From Siphonodentalium dalli (lineage: Eukaryota; Mollusca; Scaphopoda; Gadilida; Siphonodentaliidae), in NCBI GenBank assembly GCA_032622095.1, contig CP136061.1:90326983-90390982 (forward strand): DNA of 64,000 nt, in the 5' to 3' direction. The notes below the pieces were generated by a model. It made no database searches and had not been told where the DNA came from. It worked only from the letters and a program-made list of their open reading frames with translations. Both the position numbers and the translations under genes were made by a program. The first letter of the stretch is position 1, and each line of letters begins with the position of its first letter. Shown here in pieces: positions 11,017 to 23,754 of the stretch.

Positions 11017-11388
11017 ATGATCTCACAATATAGTTTAATCTCACAATATAGTTTAATCTCACAATATGATCGCGATTTAAAAGTGACTGGTGGCAATTCT
11101 GTTCAGTTTTGGCCAGTGAATGATAGCTCTCATAATAAGCTAATAAGAGCAGACGAAATGAATATGATACACCAAAACTATCAACTGATTCTGTTGATAT
11201 TTGATAGATGTTTAGACCAAGCTTGAAAACCAACACAGATATGTTCTTTTGGTAAAGTTATGGTCGTTATGTTGTCAATTTTCATGAGTTATACATGAGT
11301 TTTCTGCTCTTTATCATGATAAATTGAACAGTGTTTGTCCCAGGGAAAAGTGACTTCTCTCGCACACTCCAGTATGCAAATATGTCAA
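11017..11388. other. Short tandem motif and unassigned sequence
   Basis: Immediately after the MITE, three tandem copies of an 18-bp unit (TCTCACAATATAGTTTAA) occur at about 11020-11068. The rest shows no coding or repeat signal I can support. Confidence 0.4.
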
Positions 11389-11515
11389 TCCAAAATCGAT
11401 ATCTGATCACTCTGAGCTTTGATGGGTTGGTTCCTCGACTCGAATCAAACATTTTTTACCCCCGAAGCCAAAGAAATAGTAATTGAGGGGTGCTTAATCG
11501 GATTGAGTACCTTTA
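11389..11515. mobile_element. TTAA-type MITE, family B, 3' fragment
   Basis: About 125 bp matching the right half of the family (ATCGATATCTGATCACTCTG through GAAGCCAAAGAAATAGTAAT), ending GGATTGAGTACCTTTAA with the expected TTAA. The left half is absent. Confidence 0.75.
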
Positions 11516-11684
11516 AAGGTTTTGTAAATGGGCTCTTGTGTTGTATACTACTTATTGGATCATAGAATGGTGATGTTGGTGTGTATATTGAACATCTGCC
11601 ATTGTTACTTGTCCCTGATATAACAGTCCACTTCTCCCTAGTTAAGTATAACCCTGCTGTACATAAGACTCAATAATATCATAT

Positions 11685-12602
11685 ATATCTGAACTATTGT
11701 GTGGTCTATCAGAAACCCATTGGTCAACTCTTGAGAAAATTCATCGCTTCTGCCTCAAGCATATCCAGGGACTTCCTGTACGTGCTCGCACTGATATCGT
11801 TTTGGGGATGCTTGGCATCCATCCTATCAAGTCATTGATTGATGCCAGGAAACTCAATTTGTTTGGAAGCCTATGCCGTATGCCTCCTGGCAAAGCTTGC
11901 AAGGAAATTTTTGTCACAAGACTTCACATGTACTTCACGGGACAACTGGAAAACCCAAATTCCTTCATCAGCGACATTAACAACACTCTTGTTGAATACA
12001 ACCTATCCGAGCATATGCATCAGTATGCTCATTTCTGCTCATTTCCTCTGAAATCCGAATGGAAACGCATTACAAAAACCGCGATTAACGACAAATGCGT
12101 ACAGAAATGGACAGAGAGAACAAATTGTGACACTTCATTTGCGCGTTTTCGAGAAATTCAACCAAACCCTACTATGTGTCACTTATGGAGAACATGTCGT
12201 AAATACCCTATGCATAAGATTGCATTTATCACAGTCGGTCAGCTCATCGCAGGAAGCGCATTCTCTCAACAAAACACATGCACATTATGCTGTCAGTCAC
12301 ACTCTGATATTATCGAGCACGCACTTATCTCATGCAGTAGCCCACTTATGCATTCCCACAGAAACGAAATGTGGTACCAGATGATTGATCGTTTCGGCAT
12401 ACCGCTATTCGTATGGGCCACGAGTCTCAGCAACAGCGACCTCGTATTGCTCCATCTCACACATCTTCCACGTGATATATTCACATTTCTTGAGCAAGTT
12501 GAGGATACATCAAAGTTTACGAGATTCATTGTTCTTCACACAAACTTAATTTGGAGGCGCTATGTCGAACTCTCAGCCACTACGCATGACGGTTTGTGTT
12601 AA
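11685..12602 (+). pseudogene. 5'-truncated non-LTR retrotransposon, RT C-terminal region
   Basis: An open frame of about 304 codons matches the C-terminal, post-RT region of a non-LTR pol. It contains LEKIHRFCLKHIQGLP, IDARKLNLFGSLCRM, LWRTCRKYPMHK, a Cys/His cluster (CTLCCQSHSDIIEHALISC) and ends RRYVELSA. It aligns along its length to the element at 61371-62779, which has LERVHRFCLKRIQGLP, ISLFGALCRL and LWRLCRKFSHNK. RT catalytic motifs are missing, and homology begins near residue SELLCGLS, so this is a typical 5'-truncated insertion. About 140 bp of AT-rich 3' UTR follows to about 12740. It is not expected to be functional. Confidence 0.85.
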
Positions 12603-12779
12603 ACAACCTTTGATCTTTGAAGTTTGAACGTTACGGGTGTTCACCATAAGTCGTACTTAAATGTACCACATTCTGTCCTGTCCATAAAATCCGAAGACGA
12701 CAAATTAAATAAACATGAATAAATTAATAAATCATTATATATATATGTATGCATAGGTATGTGTATATGAGGGTGTGAT

Positions 12780-12873
<94 letters not shown>
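12780..12873. repeat. (GT)n microsatellite
   Basis: Almost pure GT dinucleotide for about 94 bp just downstream of the retrotransposon 3' end. The His/Thr ORF on the other strand is an artefact. Confidence 0.95.
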
Positions 12874-12876
<3 letters not shown>

Positions 12877-13555
12877 GTGTATACGTGTGTGTATATGTTT
12901 TCTTGCGCTAGCGTTTGCACTGTCGCAACATCATCCTACATATAGTCTATTCCACTTAATGGGTGCATACATTTATAGGGGAGCTATTGTCGAGCAAGGG
13001 CATTGCGTTTGCTGACTCTTTGGGGAGAGAGATTCTTCTAAGCGAATCCAACTCCAACTAGAGTTCCTTTTGTAATTGTATGCACCTGCTTATGGTGTGC
13101 TGTTGTGACAGTGCATCATAACGTATGTATGTACGGTTGTGTTTGTGTCTGCGCCATGTGTTAGATTGTATATGCGTACGGGTGTGGTCGAGAGGGTGTG
13201 TGTTTTCTGTTGATGTGATATGTAAGCTCGTGTTCGTGTACATACAATTCGAATGGTATTCTTTTCCTCGGTAGTTTGTTCTCTTGTCTGTCTTTTCTTT
13301 ACTTCTTGATTGCTAAATGTATTTATGTTACATTCATGTATACTATGTCTTGTTAAATCTTCAATACTGGAGGCAATAAAGATATATATATAACTACTCA
13401 GCAGTGATTCTTTAGTACAAAAATAGTTAATACCCCACCCCTTCCACTGTGAAGGACCACGAAGAATTGTTGTCGCCAGATGAAATTTATTAATTCTAAT
13501 TGAACACAATTGAGAACAAAAGGAGATGGCATCATATGAAGAAAAATCACAGCCA
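12874..13555. other. Unassigned
   Basis: No gene, repeat array or palindrome that I can support was seen. Confidence 0.4.
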
Positions 13556-14030
13556 TAATGATATCACAGACATGCTTGTAATGAGAAAATTATCACAGAT
13601 TCACTTATATTAACAAGGAAAAATATCACAGATGTGCTTATAACAAAGGAAAATATCACAGATTCACATATAACACGGACAATTATCACAGATTTGCTTA
13701 TAACAAAGGAAAATATCACAGATTCACATATAACAAGGAAAATTATCACAGATTCATTTATAACAAAGGAAAATGTCACAGATTCACATATAACAAGGAA
13801 TATATCACAGATTCGCTTATAACAAGAATAAATATCACAGATTCGCTTATAACAAGAATAAATATCACAGATTCACTTATAACAAGGAAAAATATCACAG
13901 ATTCACTTACAACAAGAATAAATATCACAGATTCACTTATAACAAGGACAATATAACAGATTAACTTATAACAAGGAAAAATATCACAGATTCACTTGCA
14001 ACAAGAATAAATATCACAGATTCTCTAAGT
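13556..14030. repeat. 30-bp AT-rich tandem array
   Basis: About 15 copies of a 30-bp unit (AATATCACAGATTCACTTAT followed by AACAAGGAA). Because 30 is a multiple of 3 it gives a 10-residue repeat ORF on either strand; this is attributed to the repeat, not to a gene. Confidence 0.93.
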
Positions 14031-14034
14031 TTTT

Positions 14035-15780
14035 TAAAAGGAACATTTCTCGAATAAATAATAGATTTATGTAATTTGAAAATATATCTATTAAATAATA
14101 GAATTTTGTAATATGTAAATGTCTCGAATAAATAATAGATTTATGTAATATGAAAATCTCTCTAATAAATAATAGAATTTTGTAATATGATTAAATGCCT
14201 ACTTAATATAGAATTTTATAATCTGAAAAAAATGTTTACTTAATATAGAATTTTGTAATATGAAAATCTCTCTAATAAAATATAGAATTTTGTAATAAGA
14301 ACATCTCTCTCTAATAAATATAGAATTTTGTAATACGGAAATATCTCTAATTTTATAATATGAAAATATCTAATAAATAATAGAATGTGATGTGAAAATG
14401 TATCTAATATATGATAGAATTTTGTAAAATAAATATTTCTCTAATATAAAAAAGAATTTTGTAATATGAAAATCTCTAATAAATATAGAATTTTGTAATA
14501 TGAAAATCTCTCTTATAAATATAGAATTTTCTAATATGAAAATCTCTAATAAATAATAGAATTTTCTAATGTGAAAATATCTCTAATATATGATAGAATT
14601 TTGTAAAATAAATATTTCTCTAATAAATATAGAATTTTGTAATATGAAAATCTCTCTAATAAATATAGAATTTTGTAATATGAAAATCTCTAATAAATAA
14701 TAGAATTTTGTAATGTGAAAATATCTCTAATTTATGATAAGAGTTTTGTAAAATAAATATTTCTCTAATAGATTATAGGATTTTGTAATATGAAAATCTC
14801 TCAAATAAATATAGAATTTTGTAAAATGAAAAACTCTCTAATATATAATATAATTTTTTAAATAAATAATTCTCTAATATATAATAGAATATTGAAATAT
14901 GAAAATTTCTCCAATATATAATAAAATTTTGAAATATGAAAACTTTGAAATATAAAATAATTGTTTTTTTTTTAATATGAAGATCTGTATTTTGCAATAT
15001 GAATCTTAATAAAATATGAGAGCTTTGTAACGTGAATATAGCTCTAATATAGAATATTTACACTCACGCATGTATTCGTGCCGGAACATGAATGCAGGAC
15101 GTAACTTGAAGCGGGCTACATGTACGAGAATAACTCGATTGAGTGTAATTATAAGTACTGGATGTTGACTCGGTTGAGTGTAAATATAATTACTGGATGT
15201 TGATTTTGTTGCTTTCAATGAAGTATGGATGCAAGATGGTCTGACATTTTTATGTGAGTGAACGATTTGCGTTCCACACAAAATGTCAAACCAACTTGCA
15301 TTCATACTCTATGGAACGCAAGAAAATCAACATCCATTTCTTAAAATAGAATTTTGAAATATGAAATTCTCTCCAATATATAATAACATTTTGAAATATG
15401 AAAACTTTGAAATATAAAATAGAATTTTGGAATATGAAAATCTCTAATAAATAATATAAAGGTGTAATATGAAAATGTTTCTAATATATCATAGAATTTT
15501 GTAAAATAAATATTTCTCTAATATATCATAGAATTTTGTAAAATAAATATTTCTCTAATATATCATAGAATTTTGTAAAATAAATATTTCTCCAATATAT
15601 AATAAAATTTTGAAATATGAAAATCTCTCCAATATGTAATAGAACTGTGTAATATGAAACATCTCTAATAAATAATAGAAATTTGTAACATGAAGACTTT
15701 TTTTTCAGTATGAGATAGAATGGTTTCAGTATGGAACAACATAACATGTTGGAACTTTCTAGTATGAGCATTTCTCTGAT
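14035..15780. repeat. ~36-bp AT-rich tandem array, interrupted
   Basis: Dozens of diverged copies of a unit close to AATCTCTCTAATAAATATAG followed by AATTTTGTAATATGAA. The array is broken at about 15045-15340 by an unrelated hairpin-forming segment and resumes to about 15780. It directly abuts the 30-bp array on its left. Confidence 0.88.
15175..15335. repeat. Imperfect hairpin inserted in the AT-rich array
   Basis: The left arm (GATGTTGATTTTGTTGC ... GGATGCAAGATGGTCTGACATTTT) is matched by an inverted right arm (AAATGTCAAACCAACTTGCAT ... GAAAATCAACATC). The centre is TGAGTGAACGATTTGCGTTC. It looks like a decayed foldback MITE inserted in the satellite. Confidence 0.6.
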
Positions 15781-18700
15781 ATTACTTTCCTATATGAAAA
15801 GCTTTTGTATATATGGAAGCTCAACAACGATTATCTGCAGAACTTTTAACTAAGAAAAATCAGCTAAACCTTTTAGCTTGGCAGCGTTTACATTTACACA
15901 ATCTGTTTTGAAGATTGATCTCTCTGACGGGTTCATAATGTTTGGGCCGACACAATATTTCAAGTTTCGAAATATTAAAGCGACAGCAATAACTAATTTG
16001 CTAATTTTTCAAAAATAAAATTACATCCTTTGATATAGATCTAGTTTATATGTTACATTTGGCTTTTAACATTTTCCAATAGATACGGAGCAAAGAAACT
16101 GTTAAATTATAATCTGTATGTTGTAATTGGATGTCTGGAACCCTGAATATTTAAAATGTTAAATTATAATGTGTTTTTTGTAACTGGACGTCTGGAACTC
16201 TGAATACATCTTTAACCTTATATTAATACACGGAAATATTCTGTCTGTGATTACCATCTCCAAGTCATAATGTGAAACACTGATTATCAGTCACTGATGA
16301 ATGTCCAAGCAATGTATTGACACTTGAATGCATAGATGTACTCCTGCTACTCCATGTCATATCGTCATCATGCAGTTCATCGAGAACTCATGTGTAGATT
16401 TGGCACGTTGAATGATTGGCATCATTCTGTCTTTCTTGATCCGCCGAATATGTAAACTTCTTATACTGTGGCTAATCAATAATGTCAGAGAGGATCTATA
16501 TATATATCGTCAAAATCAATCATAGTTTCTCTTTAACTTGACTTCAAATCGCTCGAGCATTGATTAAAAACTGGTATACATGTATGCGGGGTGTAGCAGG
16601 TTGTCGACGCCTTTATATCGCGTCATCGGTGACGATCCTGTGTGTTCCTCTCGACTGAAAGAAAGAGGAAAACAATTCAATAATTTATTAAAGATGCTCT
16701 ATCTCTTCCAGTATGCACTTCCAACAGCAACAATAACAACAAGAAAAATTCTAGAGAACTTCTTTTCAAAGGACGTTTTCAAAATGTCTGTCCCGATTCA
16801 TAGAAAATAATTGGAAAATTAATTCCTAATGGTAGAGGCTTCTGTTGTCTGTTCTCTCTGGCTCAAAAATAAATATTGTATCCCTCAAATCTAAAGTTCT
16901 AAACTGAAAGTTCAGGGAAGAGATATCTTTAAATTAAACCGGGGTGTATATTTATATAAGAAGAGAGTTGGAGAAATAAAGGTTTAGGCTTACAATTAAT
17001 TGTGCGGTGATATTTCCATATCTACATATTATTCTGGTCTCACGATAGCGAGGGACCCTAAATATTATCAATATGCACGAAGCACGGGACAAGAATTGAG
17101 TAATGCTCTCTATATATAAGTACTAAAATACATTAATATTATTCGATGTATTTACTAAATTAATTACTAACTTCTGAATGTTATTGTGTGGATAAAAACG
17201 ATTTGTATACTCAGAAACATAATTTGACAATTTCGAACCAAATGTTAGTTTCAAATATCAACATGTCATATTTATGAAGAATATTGGCATATTATTTCGA
17301 AACCACCGTCCACATATATAGTTGTGTGCGTACATGCACCCCGGTGTGCACAACATTGATAGAGAACAAATTATAATTCATTATCCCGACACAGCTATAA
17401 TTTGAAGTGGACAGTGACAACTGAATTTGCCACCTCATAAGCAGTCGCAAAAGGTTCTTGACAAGGAAATCCATCTCCGATCTTCCGATATCGTACATAT
17501 ACATGGGGAAAATAACATGTGGAGATTCCTTCACACTTCTCCTTGATTGTAATGTTCACTGTATAACTAAGACCTTGTTTAATTTCCAGGTATGCTTTAT
17601 TCTCTCACTCAAATAAACATGACAATTACATGTAACGGATATTGAGAAACAGAGTTATATACAACAGAGTTGTTCCTAAACAACACGGAAGGGATACTCC
17701 GAAAAGACAATTCAGGCCTAATTTAATTGGATGTCAAAATCCGAATTTTTTTAATTTTTGTTTCGAAAATAGTAAATTTATGTTTCTTAAAAGTTCACTA
17801 TCCTAAAATAATTAGATGTAATGCATGTTTCCACATACGAGCTCAAACGGAGAGTATTAATATGTTGAATCTTCGATCACATGGGACAAAATATAAATGA
17901 TAAAATCTCTTACCTGCATTCATGTAACTGCAATGATTGGAATTCAAGTTTTGTCCAGGTTCCTGTCTATACTTCACGTATGTTGTGATGACGAATAGGA
18001 TGGCAGCGCAGACTTTGATAGTTTCCTGATTTCACACTCGGGTAATAGATGCACCACACATTCTTGAAACTACTCATCAGTTGGAAGCCATTGCATTTTA
18101 CAGATTGTGATCACAAACAGTGAATATATATATAAGATGTATACATGGTTGTGTATTCAAAATGATTGCGCTTGTGTTTTCGCTGAACTGAAGAATTTGT
18201 TTCAGTATTTCCAATATATATACACCACCGTTGCTATACACGCGCCCGAGTATTATTTTGTTGATCAAAGCCAATTAATAGGTTTGATCTCAGTTTGGTT
18301 TCTAATTGTAAGGAGTTAATCCGTTTTCGATCTTAGTAGAACTCACGCGGATTGGAGTTAATCACCTTAACGAGGTGTATGGACCTGTTTGTTAATCACC
18401 CGTTGATTAGAGTGCATAAACAAGTTACCGTTAGACCGCCGTAATCCCCACGTTGTGTACTGTTATAATTCGTCTTTTGAGGATTTATGAGTTATAAAAT
18501 TTCACAAAAATTGATTTTAGGATTGCATTTCGAAATGATCAATCAATAGTTTATTCTCTCCGTCCATATTTTAGAACTGGAGATATACGAAATAGAATTA
18601 CATGCATTTACATAATTGGTGCAAAAAAAAAAAAAAAAAACACAATATCGCGTATGTATAAAGTCGGTGGTGATGTGGCACTCTTATATGAGTATATATA

Positions 18701-19028
18701 TTATATATTATAATATTGTATACACATATTATTCAATGTCAGCGTTTTACAGCTGTTTAGAGAAGCCCTTTTCTATATTTCTCCTATACGAATTTAGCCA
18801 AGTGAACAAGCTCTGTCTTATCCCTTGTGTTTAATGAGTATTCTGTGTTAATCGGAAGGGTGATAACCCAATTCCATGTACGAACTTTTGACTAAATAAC
18901 GTAGAGTTGTCTGAAACAATTTACAACACCACAAGTGATCCACTTTGGTCGTACATAAGTCAAATTCACATATCGGGTGGACGGGCTTGTGTGAGATTTT
19001 GGGTAGCTCTTAAAAATCACTTCTTCGG
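15781..19028. other. Quiet 3.2-kb stretch
   Basis: Apart from two short copies of AAATTATAATNTG at about 16104 and 16160 and a poly-A run at about 18624-18641, I see no supported gene, tandem array or inverted repeat. All ORFs are under 85 codons and lack recognisable motifs. It could be intron or intergenic DNA. Confidence 0.4.
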
Positions 19029-20040
19029 TTAAAGATTCATAATCCGAATTAACGCTCGCAAATCAGGGGGGGGGGGGGTGTGAAAAAAGTTTTTCCCGGG
19101 AACGTATGCCGGGGTGGGTGGGTGGTCGATAGGACCAACAAACTATTTTTTCTGCAACTCAAAAATATTTTTCCTGCAAGTCTTTTTGACTGTTTTTGCA
19201 ATTAGTTTGGCTTAAAACACATCTATATATATGTCAATATTAACATAAATGACAAATTTCATGATGATCAGACAAACAGTATAGCCTGTCGCCCATGCTA
19301 ATGGATTGAATTTTGAAATCCAAGATGGCTGCTGGTAGCCATGTTTTTTTTTGACTGAATGACCCCAAAATGACTTGTTCCTATTTACATGTCAATGTTA
19401 ACATCCATGACAAATAGTATGCACATAAATTCATATACAGCTGTTTACAGTGCATTTCCGCCCGCAAATCTCTGTTTTAGTGTTAAAAGGGGGGATGGGT
19501 GTCCGAAAATGGTCGGAAAAAACTGCCGAAAACGGAAACAAATTTGGACGCGGGGGTGGGTGGGTCACAACAAGGGTCGAAAGTCAAAAATCAGCATACG
19601 TGCCTGCAATTTTTTTTCCGACTACCCCCCTGCGCAAATTACTATTGTTTTGGCTTCGGGGGTAAAAAATATTTGATTCGAGTCGAGGAACCCACCAATC
19701 AAAACTCAGAGTGATCATATATCGATTTTTGAAACATATTATTTTTCACCACCCGACTAAAAGTCGACGGAGAAGACGGTATCGGACCAAATTGCGGATG
19801 AAGATGGACAACTCCAAAATAATGTGGCTTTTTTGTGTCAGATATTTGACAAACCGGCAATATTTCATTGAACAAAATGTTGACAAATAACAGGTTTTGG
19901 GGAGCTTTATACTATAGTTGACTGTTAGCATTATTTTTGGGCAATTAATCGATTCTGTTAACTGAAGCGGCATTCAAACATGTTGTTGTTGTTGGAATCT
20001 GATGATATGGGGACCATCGAATCGGATTGAGTACCTATAA
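19029..20040 (-). mobile_element. TTAA-type MITE, family B copy, split by a poly-G-ended element
   Basis: The family is in reverse orientation: TTAAAGATTCATAATCCGAA ... GCTCGCAAAT on the left, then after an insertion CGCAAATTACTATT ... GGGGACCATCGAATCGGATT and GAGTACCTATAA on the right. The interior includes TTGTTGTTGTTG, TTGAACAAAATGTTGA and the GATCATATATCGATTTTTGA segment. The insertion at 19064-19632 carries the host 7-mer CGCAAAT on both sides. Confidence 0.82.
19064..19632. mobile_element. Poly-G-ended hAT-like MITE, short copy (family C)
   Basis: A 569-bp element starting CAGGGGGGG and ending CCCCCCTG. Subterminal sequences are inverted relatives (ACGTATGCCGGGGTGGG on the left, CATACGTGCCTGCAAT on the right). 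It is flanked by the 7-bp direct repeat CGCAAAT (19057-19063, 19633-19639). CAGGG ends and a 7-8-bp duplication suggest an hAT-type transposase. The same left ~160 bp and right ~350 bp bound the 3.2-kb element at 40472-43645. Confidence 0.78.
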
Positions 20041-20223
20041 AAACGCTCTTTAAAACTGTTTTTTTTCTATAAAATTTCTGAATATATCCGTTATTTAGTC
20101 TATAGAATCACATCTTTTCGATTAACTCATGCAGACTACTCATTTTGAAATACAATCATAATTTCGAGTGCCACCTGTCACTTAGATTGAATACCAATCG
20201 CTATATAATCGCGAACCCCGATT

Positions 20224-20690
20224 ATATGTGACCCGCCATATCAAATCCAGTCGTAAGTCGGGATTTTTTTTACCCTGTGCCAATGCATTCTCTTATATAT
20301 GCGAGTCGACCATAGGTCGCCTCGCATATATAAGAGAATGCATTGGCCTAACAATTTTTTATAATTTTTTTAAAATAAATGTTTCTTACAATTTTTAGGA
20401 CATAAAATAAAAAACATCCATTACCCTGCAGGGAGCCCCACACATATATAGAAGCATATAGAAGAGTGTCGTCTGCTCATGTTTGTCTGGGGCTCTGTAT
20501 GGGTGAAATTATAAAATTGTTAAAGAATACAAGAAAAAATTATTAAAATTGTAAAAAATTGTTAGGCCAATGCATTCTCTTATATATGCGAGGCGACCTA
20601 TGGTCGACTCGCATATATAAGAGAATGCATTGGCACAGGGTAAAAAAAATCCCGACTTACGACTGGATTTGATATGGCGGGTCACATATA
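20224..20690. mobile_element. Foldback element with a palindrome inside each arm (family D)
   Basis: Outer arms of about 115 bp are inverse complements (TGTGACCCGCCATATC ... and ... GATATGGCGGGTCACA). Each arm also contains its own hairpin, ATGCATTCTCTTATATATGC ... GCATATATAAGAGAATGCAT, around GTCGACCATAGG/CCTATGGTCGAC. The centre (~230 bp) is AT-rich. No clear target duplication. A diverged relative is at 53353-53592. Confidence 0.8.
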
Positions 20691-20881
20691 TTGTTTTATA
20701 TCTTGTCCTTGGCGTATTGGCTAATAATGTATGGTGCAACTTTCGAGGTGTAAATTAATTAGATCATGCAGATAGTTAAATTTATAGTTATTGTCCCCAA
20801 CTGAATCACTCCTGTACTAAATGCTCATTGGCGGGTAGTTCCATTAAGAACTGTTCAGGTAATAAGTATAACCGTTGGTGG

Positions 20882-21353
20882 TTAAAGGTACTCAATCCGA
20901 TTCGATTGTCCCCATATCATCAGATTTCAACAACAACAACAGCAACAACAACAACCTTTTTTTTAAATGCCCCTTCAGTTGACAGAATCGATTAATTGTC
21001 CAAAAATAATTCTAACCACAGTCAACTGTAGTATAAAATTGTCCAATAACGTGTTATTTAAAAACATTTGTTCAACGAAATATGGCCGGATTGTCAATAT
21101 ATCTAACGCCAAAGCCAATTGATTTCAGAGTTATCCATCTTCATCCGCAATTTGGCCCGAGACAGTGAGTTTGACGACTTTTTATCATGCCACAAATAAT
21201 TACACATCTGGAGAAATAACAAATTTCAAAAATCGAAATCTGATCACTCAGAGCTTTGATGGGTGGGTTCCTCTACTCAAATCAAATATTTTTTACCTCC
21301 GAAGCCAAAGAAATAGTAATTTGGGAGCGTTAAATCGGATAATGCATCTTTAA
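20882..21353 (+). mobile_element. TTAA-type MITE, family B, full-length copy
   Basis: Bounded by TTAA at 20882-20885 and 21350-21353. Left end AGGTACTCAATCCGATTC; right end AATCGGATAATGCATCT. About 470 bp, with an internal CAACAA run and all family blocks. No coding capacity. The perfect TTAA flanks suggest piggyBac-like mobilisation. Confidence 0.85.
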
Positions 21354-21685
21354 TTTGTTCAACTTATTATCTGAAAATTTCACAGCAATCAATAAAACTA
21401 ATTCTGCACATGTAGTATCATTTCGTCTGACTGTCGTCTGCTTATTTATCTCAATTTGACCTTTGGAAAGAAAATGTTCATCACTCGGTGAGTGTTCGAT
21501 TATCCCTCTTTGTGCGTTAACGTTTAGAACCCTTATTAGAAGTGCTGACACAGACTGAGAACACCAATGATGTTGAACACTCGACGGTTCAATGGGCGAA
21601 GTTTAATCGGCCAATTCGTAACGCGTAGTGTTTTCTCGAATATTTTTTGAGATGGTAATCAGTTAAATTTTCAGCCACAGGGTTT

Positions 21686-21772
21686 TTTTTTTTACATGCA
21701 GTTTGGAAATTTCCAACAGTTGGAAAGTTTGAGCCACCAGTTGAAAATTTCCAAACTGCATGTAAAAAAAAA
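21686..21772. repeat. Short hairpin with T/A-run ends
   Basis: TTTTTTACATGCAGTTTGGA on the left pairs with TCCAAACTGCATGTAAAAAA on the right, around a ~25-nt loop that also carries CAACAGTTGGAAAG. It could be a very small foldback element. Confidence 0.7.
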
Positions 21773-22458
21773 ATAGAATTTCTCGGACTCTAGTTAATGT
21801 AATTGAAATTGAATTACATTTCAAAGTAATTGTAATTAATTACATTGTGAAATAGATGTAATGGGAATTTTAATTGAAAAATGTTGAAGTAATTGTAATT
21901 ACTTACATTCACAAGTAATTGCCCCGAGCCTGCTGACCACTGCCATCACATGTACACAATGTATTAAATATAACATGTTTCATTAAAGACATTTGTCGGG
22001 TACAATTAATTCTGATGTGATCTCGCCAGTTTCCAAGTGAACAGTTCAGTTTCTCAGAATAATGCAGAATGAATTGAATCCGAGCAAAGCCTTATATTAA
22101 AAAAAAAATGCGATATTTTCTTACATTTTTTTTTATTGAAGACTTTAGTCGTTTACAATTCATTCTGCAGAATACATGCATGTCTTAGAAACTGAACTAA
22201 AATTGGCCGGATCAGATCATGTTAATCTGTAAAAAAAAAACTACCGCAAAATAGTTCGGCCAATAATTCCTACGCCGATAGCCAGATGTAAAAAAAACAT
22301 TTCTCACACGATCGTTGTATACCTTATGGCGTGCTTGCATGAGTAGGCTGAAATCAACTAAATTTGCCAGCGGTTAGACAAGAAAGCAGTATTAGAAACT
22401 ACAGATGTGATTCGTGGTGAAAGCCAATTTTTGGATAAACAAAAATATACACAACACG
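21773..22458. other. Unassigned with weak inverted similarity
   Basis: An AGAATGAATTG / CAATTCATTCT pair and CAGTTTCTCAG / CTTAGAAACTG-like pairs at about 22040-22195 suggest a decayed inverted repeat. No coding signal was seen. Confidence 0.35.
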
Positions 22459-22467
22459 AGGTGGCAG

Positions 22468-23754
22468 ACAGACATGACAATTGGAACTTATTCCCTATTC
22501 CTTATTTTCAAAAATGTCGTTTTCGACCGATTTGACGGCTTGGTTGGGTGGCCCGCCCCAAATACCGACTAGAAACACCCCGACCCCCCACCCATCACCC
22601 CCGGGGGGTGCCACCCCGAGGGGGTGAAAATGGGGTATGGACCATTTTCGAGTACGGTAAGGATTTCGACCGATTTGACGGCATGATTGGGTGGCCCGCC
22701 CCAAATACCACATAGAAACACCCCCACCCCCCACCCATCACCCCCGGAGGGTGCCACCCCGAGGGGGTGAAAATGGGGTATGGACCATTTTCGAGAACGG
22801 TAAGAATTTCGACCGATTTGACGGCATGGGTGGGTGGCCCGCCCCAAATACCACCTAGAAACACCCCCACCCCCACCCATCACCCCCGGGGGGTGCCACC
22901 CCGAGGGGGTGAAAATGGGGTATGGACCATTTTCGAGAACGGTAAGGATTTCGACCGATTTGACGGCATGGGTGGGTGGCCCGCCCCAAATACCACCTAG
23001 AAACACCCCCACCCCCCACCCATCACCCCCGGGGGGTGCCACCCCGAGGGGGTGAAAATGGGGTATGGACCATTTTCGAGAACGGTAAGGATTTCGACCG
23101 ATTTGACGGCATGGGTGGGTGGCCCGCCCCAAATACCACCTAGAAACACCCCCACCCCCCACCCATCACCCCCGGGGGGTGCCACCCCGAGGGGGTGAAA
23201 ATGGGGTATGGACCATTTTCGAGAACGGTAAGGATTTCGACCGATTTGACGGCATGGGTGGGTGGCCCGCCCCAAATACCACCTAGAAACACCCCACCCA
23301 CCCATCACCTCCGGGGGTGCCACCCCGAGGGGGTGAAAATGGGGTATGGACCATTTTCGAGAAAATGGTCCATACCCCATTTGTGGTATTTGGGGCGGGC
23401 CACCCACCCATGCCGTCAAATCGGTCGAAATCCTTACCGTTCTCGAAAATGGTCCATACCCCATTTTCACCCCCTCGGGGTGGCACCCTCCGGGGGTGAT
23501 GGGTGGGGGTATTTCTAGGTGGTATTTGGGGCGGGCCACCCACCCATGCCGTCAAATCGGTCGAAATCCTTACCGTTCTCGAAAATGGTCCATACCCCAT
23601 GTGTGATGGGTGGGGGGGGGGGGGGGGTCGGGGTGTTTCTAGGCGGTATTTGGGGCGGGCCACCAACCATGCCGTCAAATCGGTCGAAAACGACATTTTT
23701 GAAAATAAGGAATAAGGAATAGGGAATAAGTTCCAATTGTCATGTCTGTACAGT
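22468..23754. mobile_element. Foldback element filled with a GC-rich ~143-bp satellite (family E)
   Basis: Terminal inverted repeats of about 75 bp (ACAGACATGACAATTGGAAC ... GTCAAATCGGTCG in reverse) are flanked by the 9-bp direct repeat AGGTGGCAG at 22459-22467 and 23755-23763. Inside, a 143-bp unit (TGGGGTATGGACCATTTTCG ... CCCCGAGGGGGTGAAAA) repeats head-to-tail about five times (starts 22631, 22774, 22916, 23059, 23202, 23340), then flips near 23362 and continues inverted. A 9-bp duplication with long inverted repeats points to Mutator-like (MULE) mobilisation. The many ORFs across it are repeat artefacts. Confidence 0.87.

Noticed and set aside
12735..12920. His/Thr repeat ORF
   Set aside because: Translation of the (GT)n microsatellite.
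15781..19028. Small ORFs (for example 16580-16810 and 18107-18319)
   Set aside because: Short, no motifs, no splice-site support and no codon pattern that stands out from AT-rich non-coding DNA.
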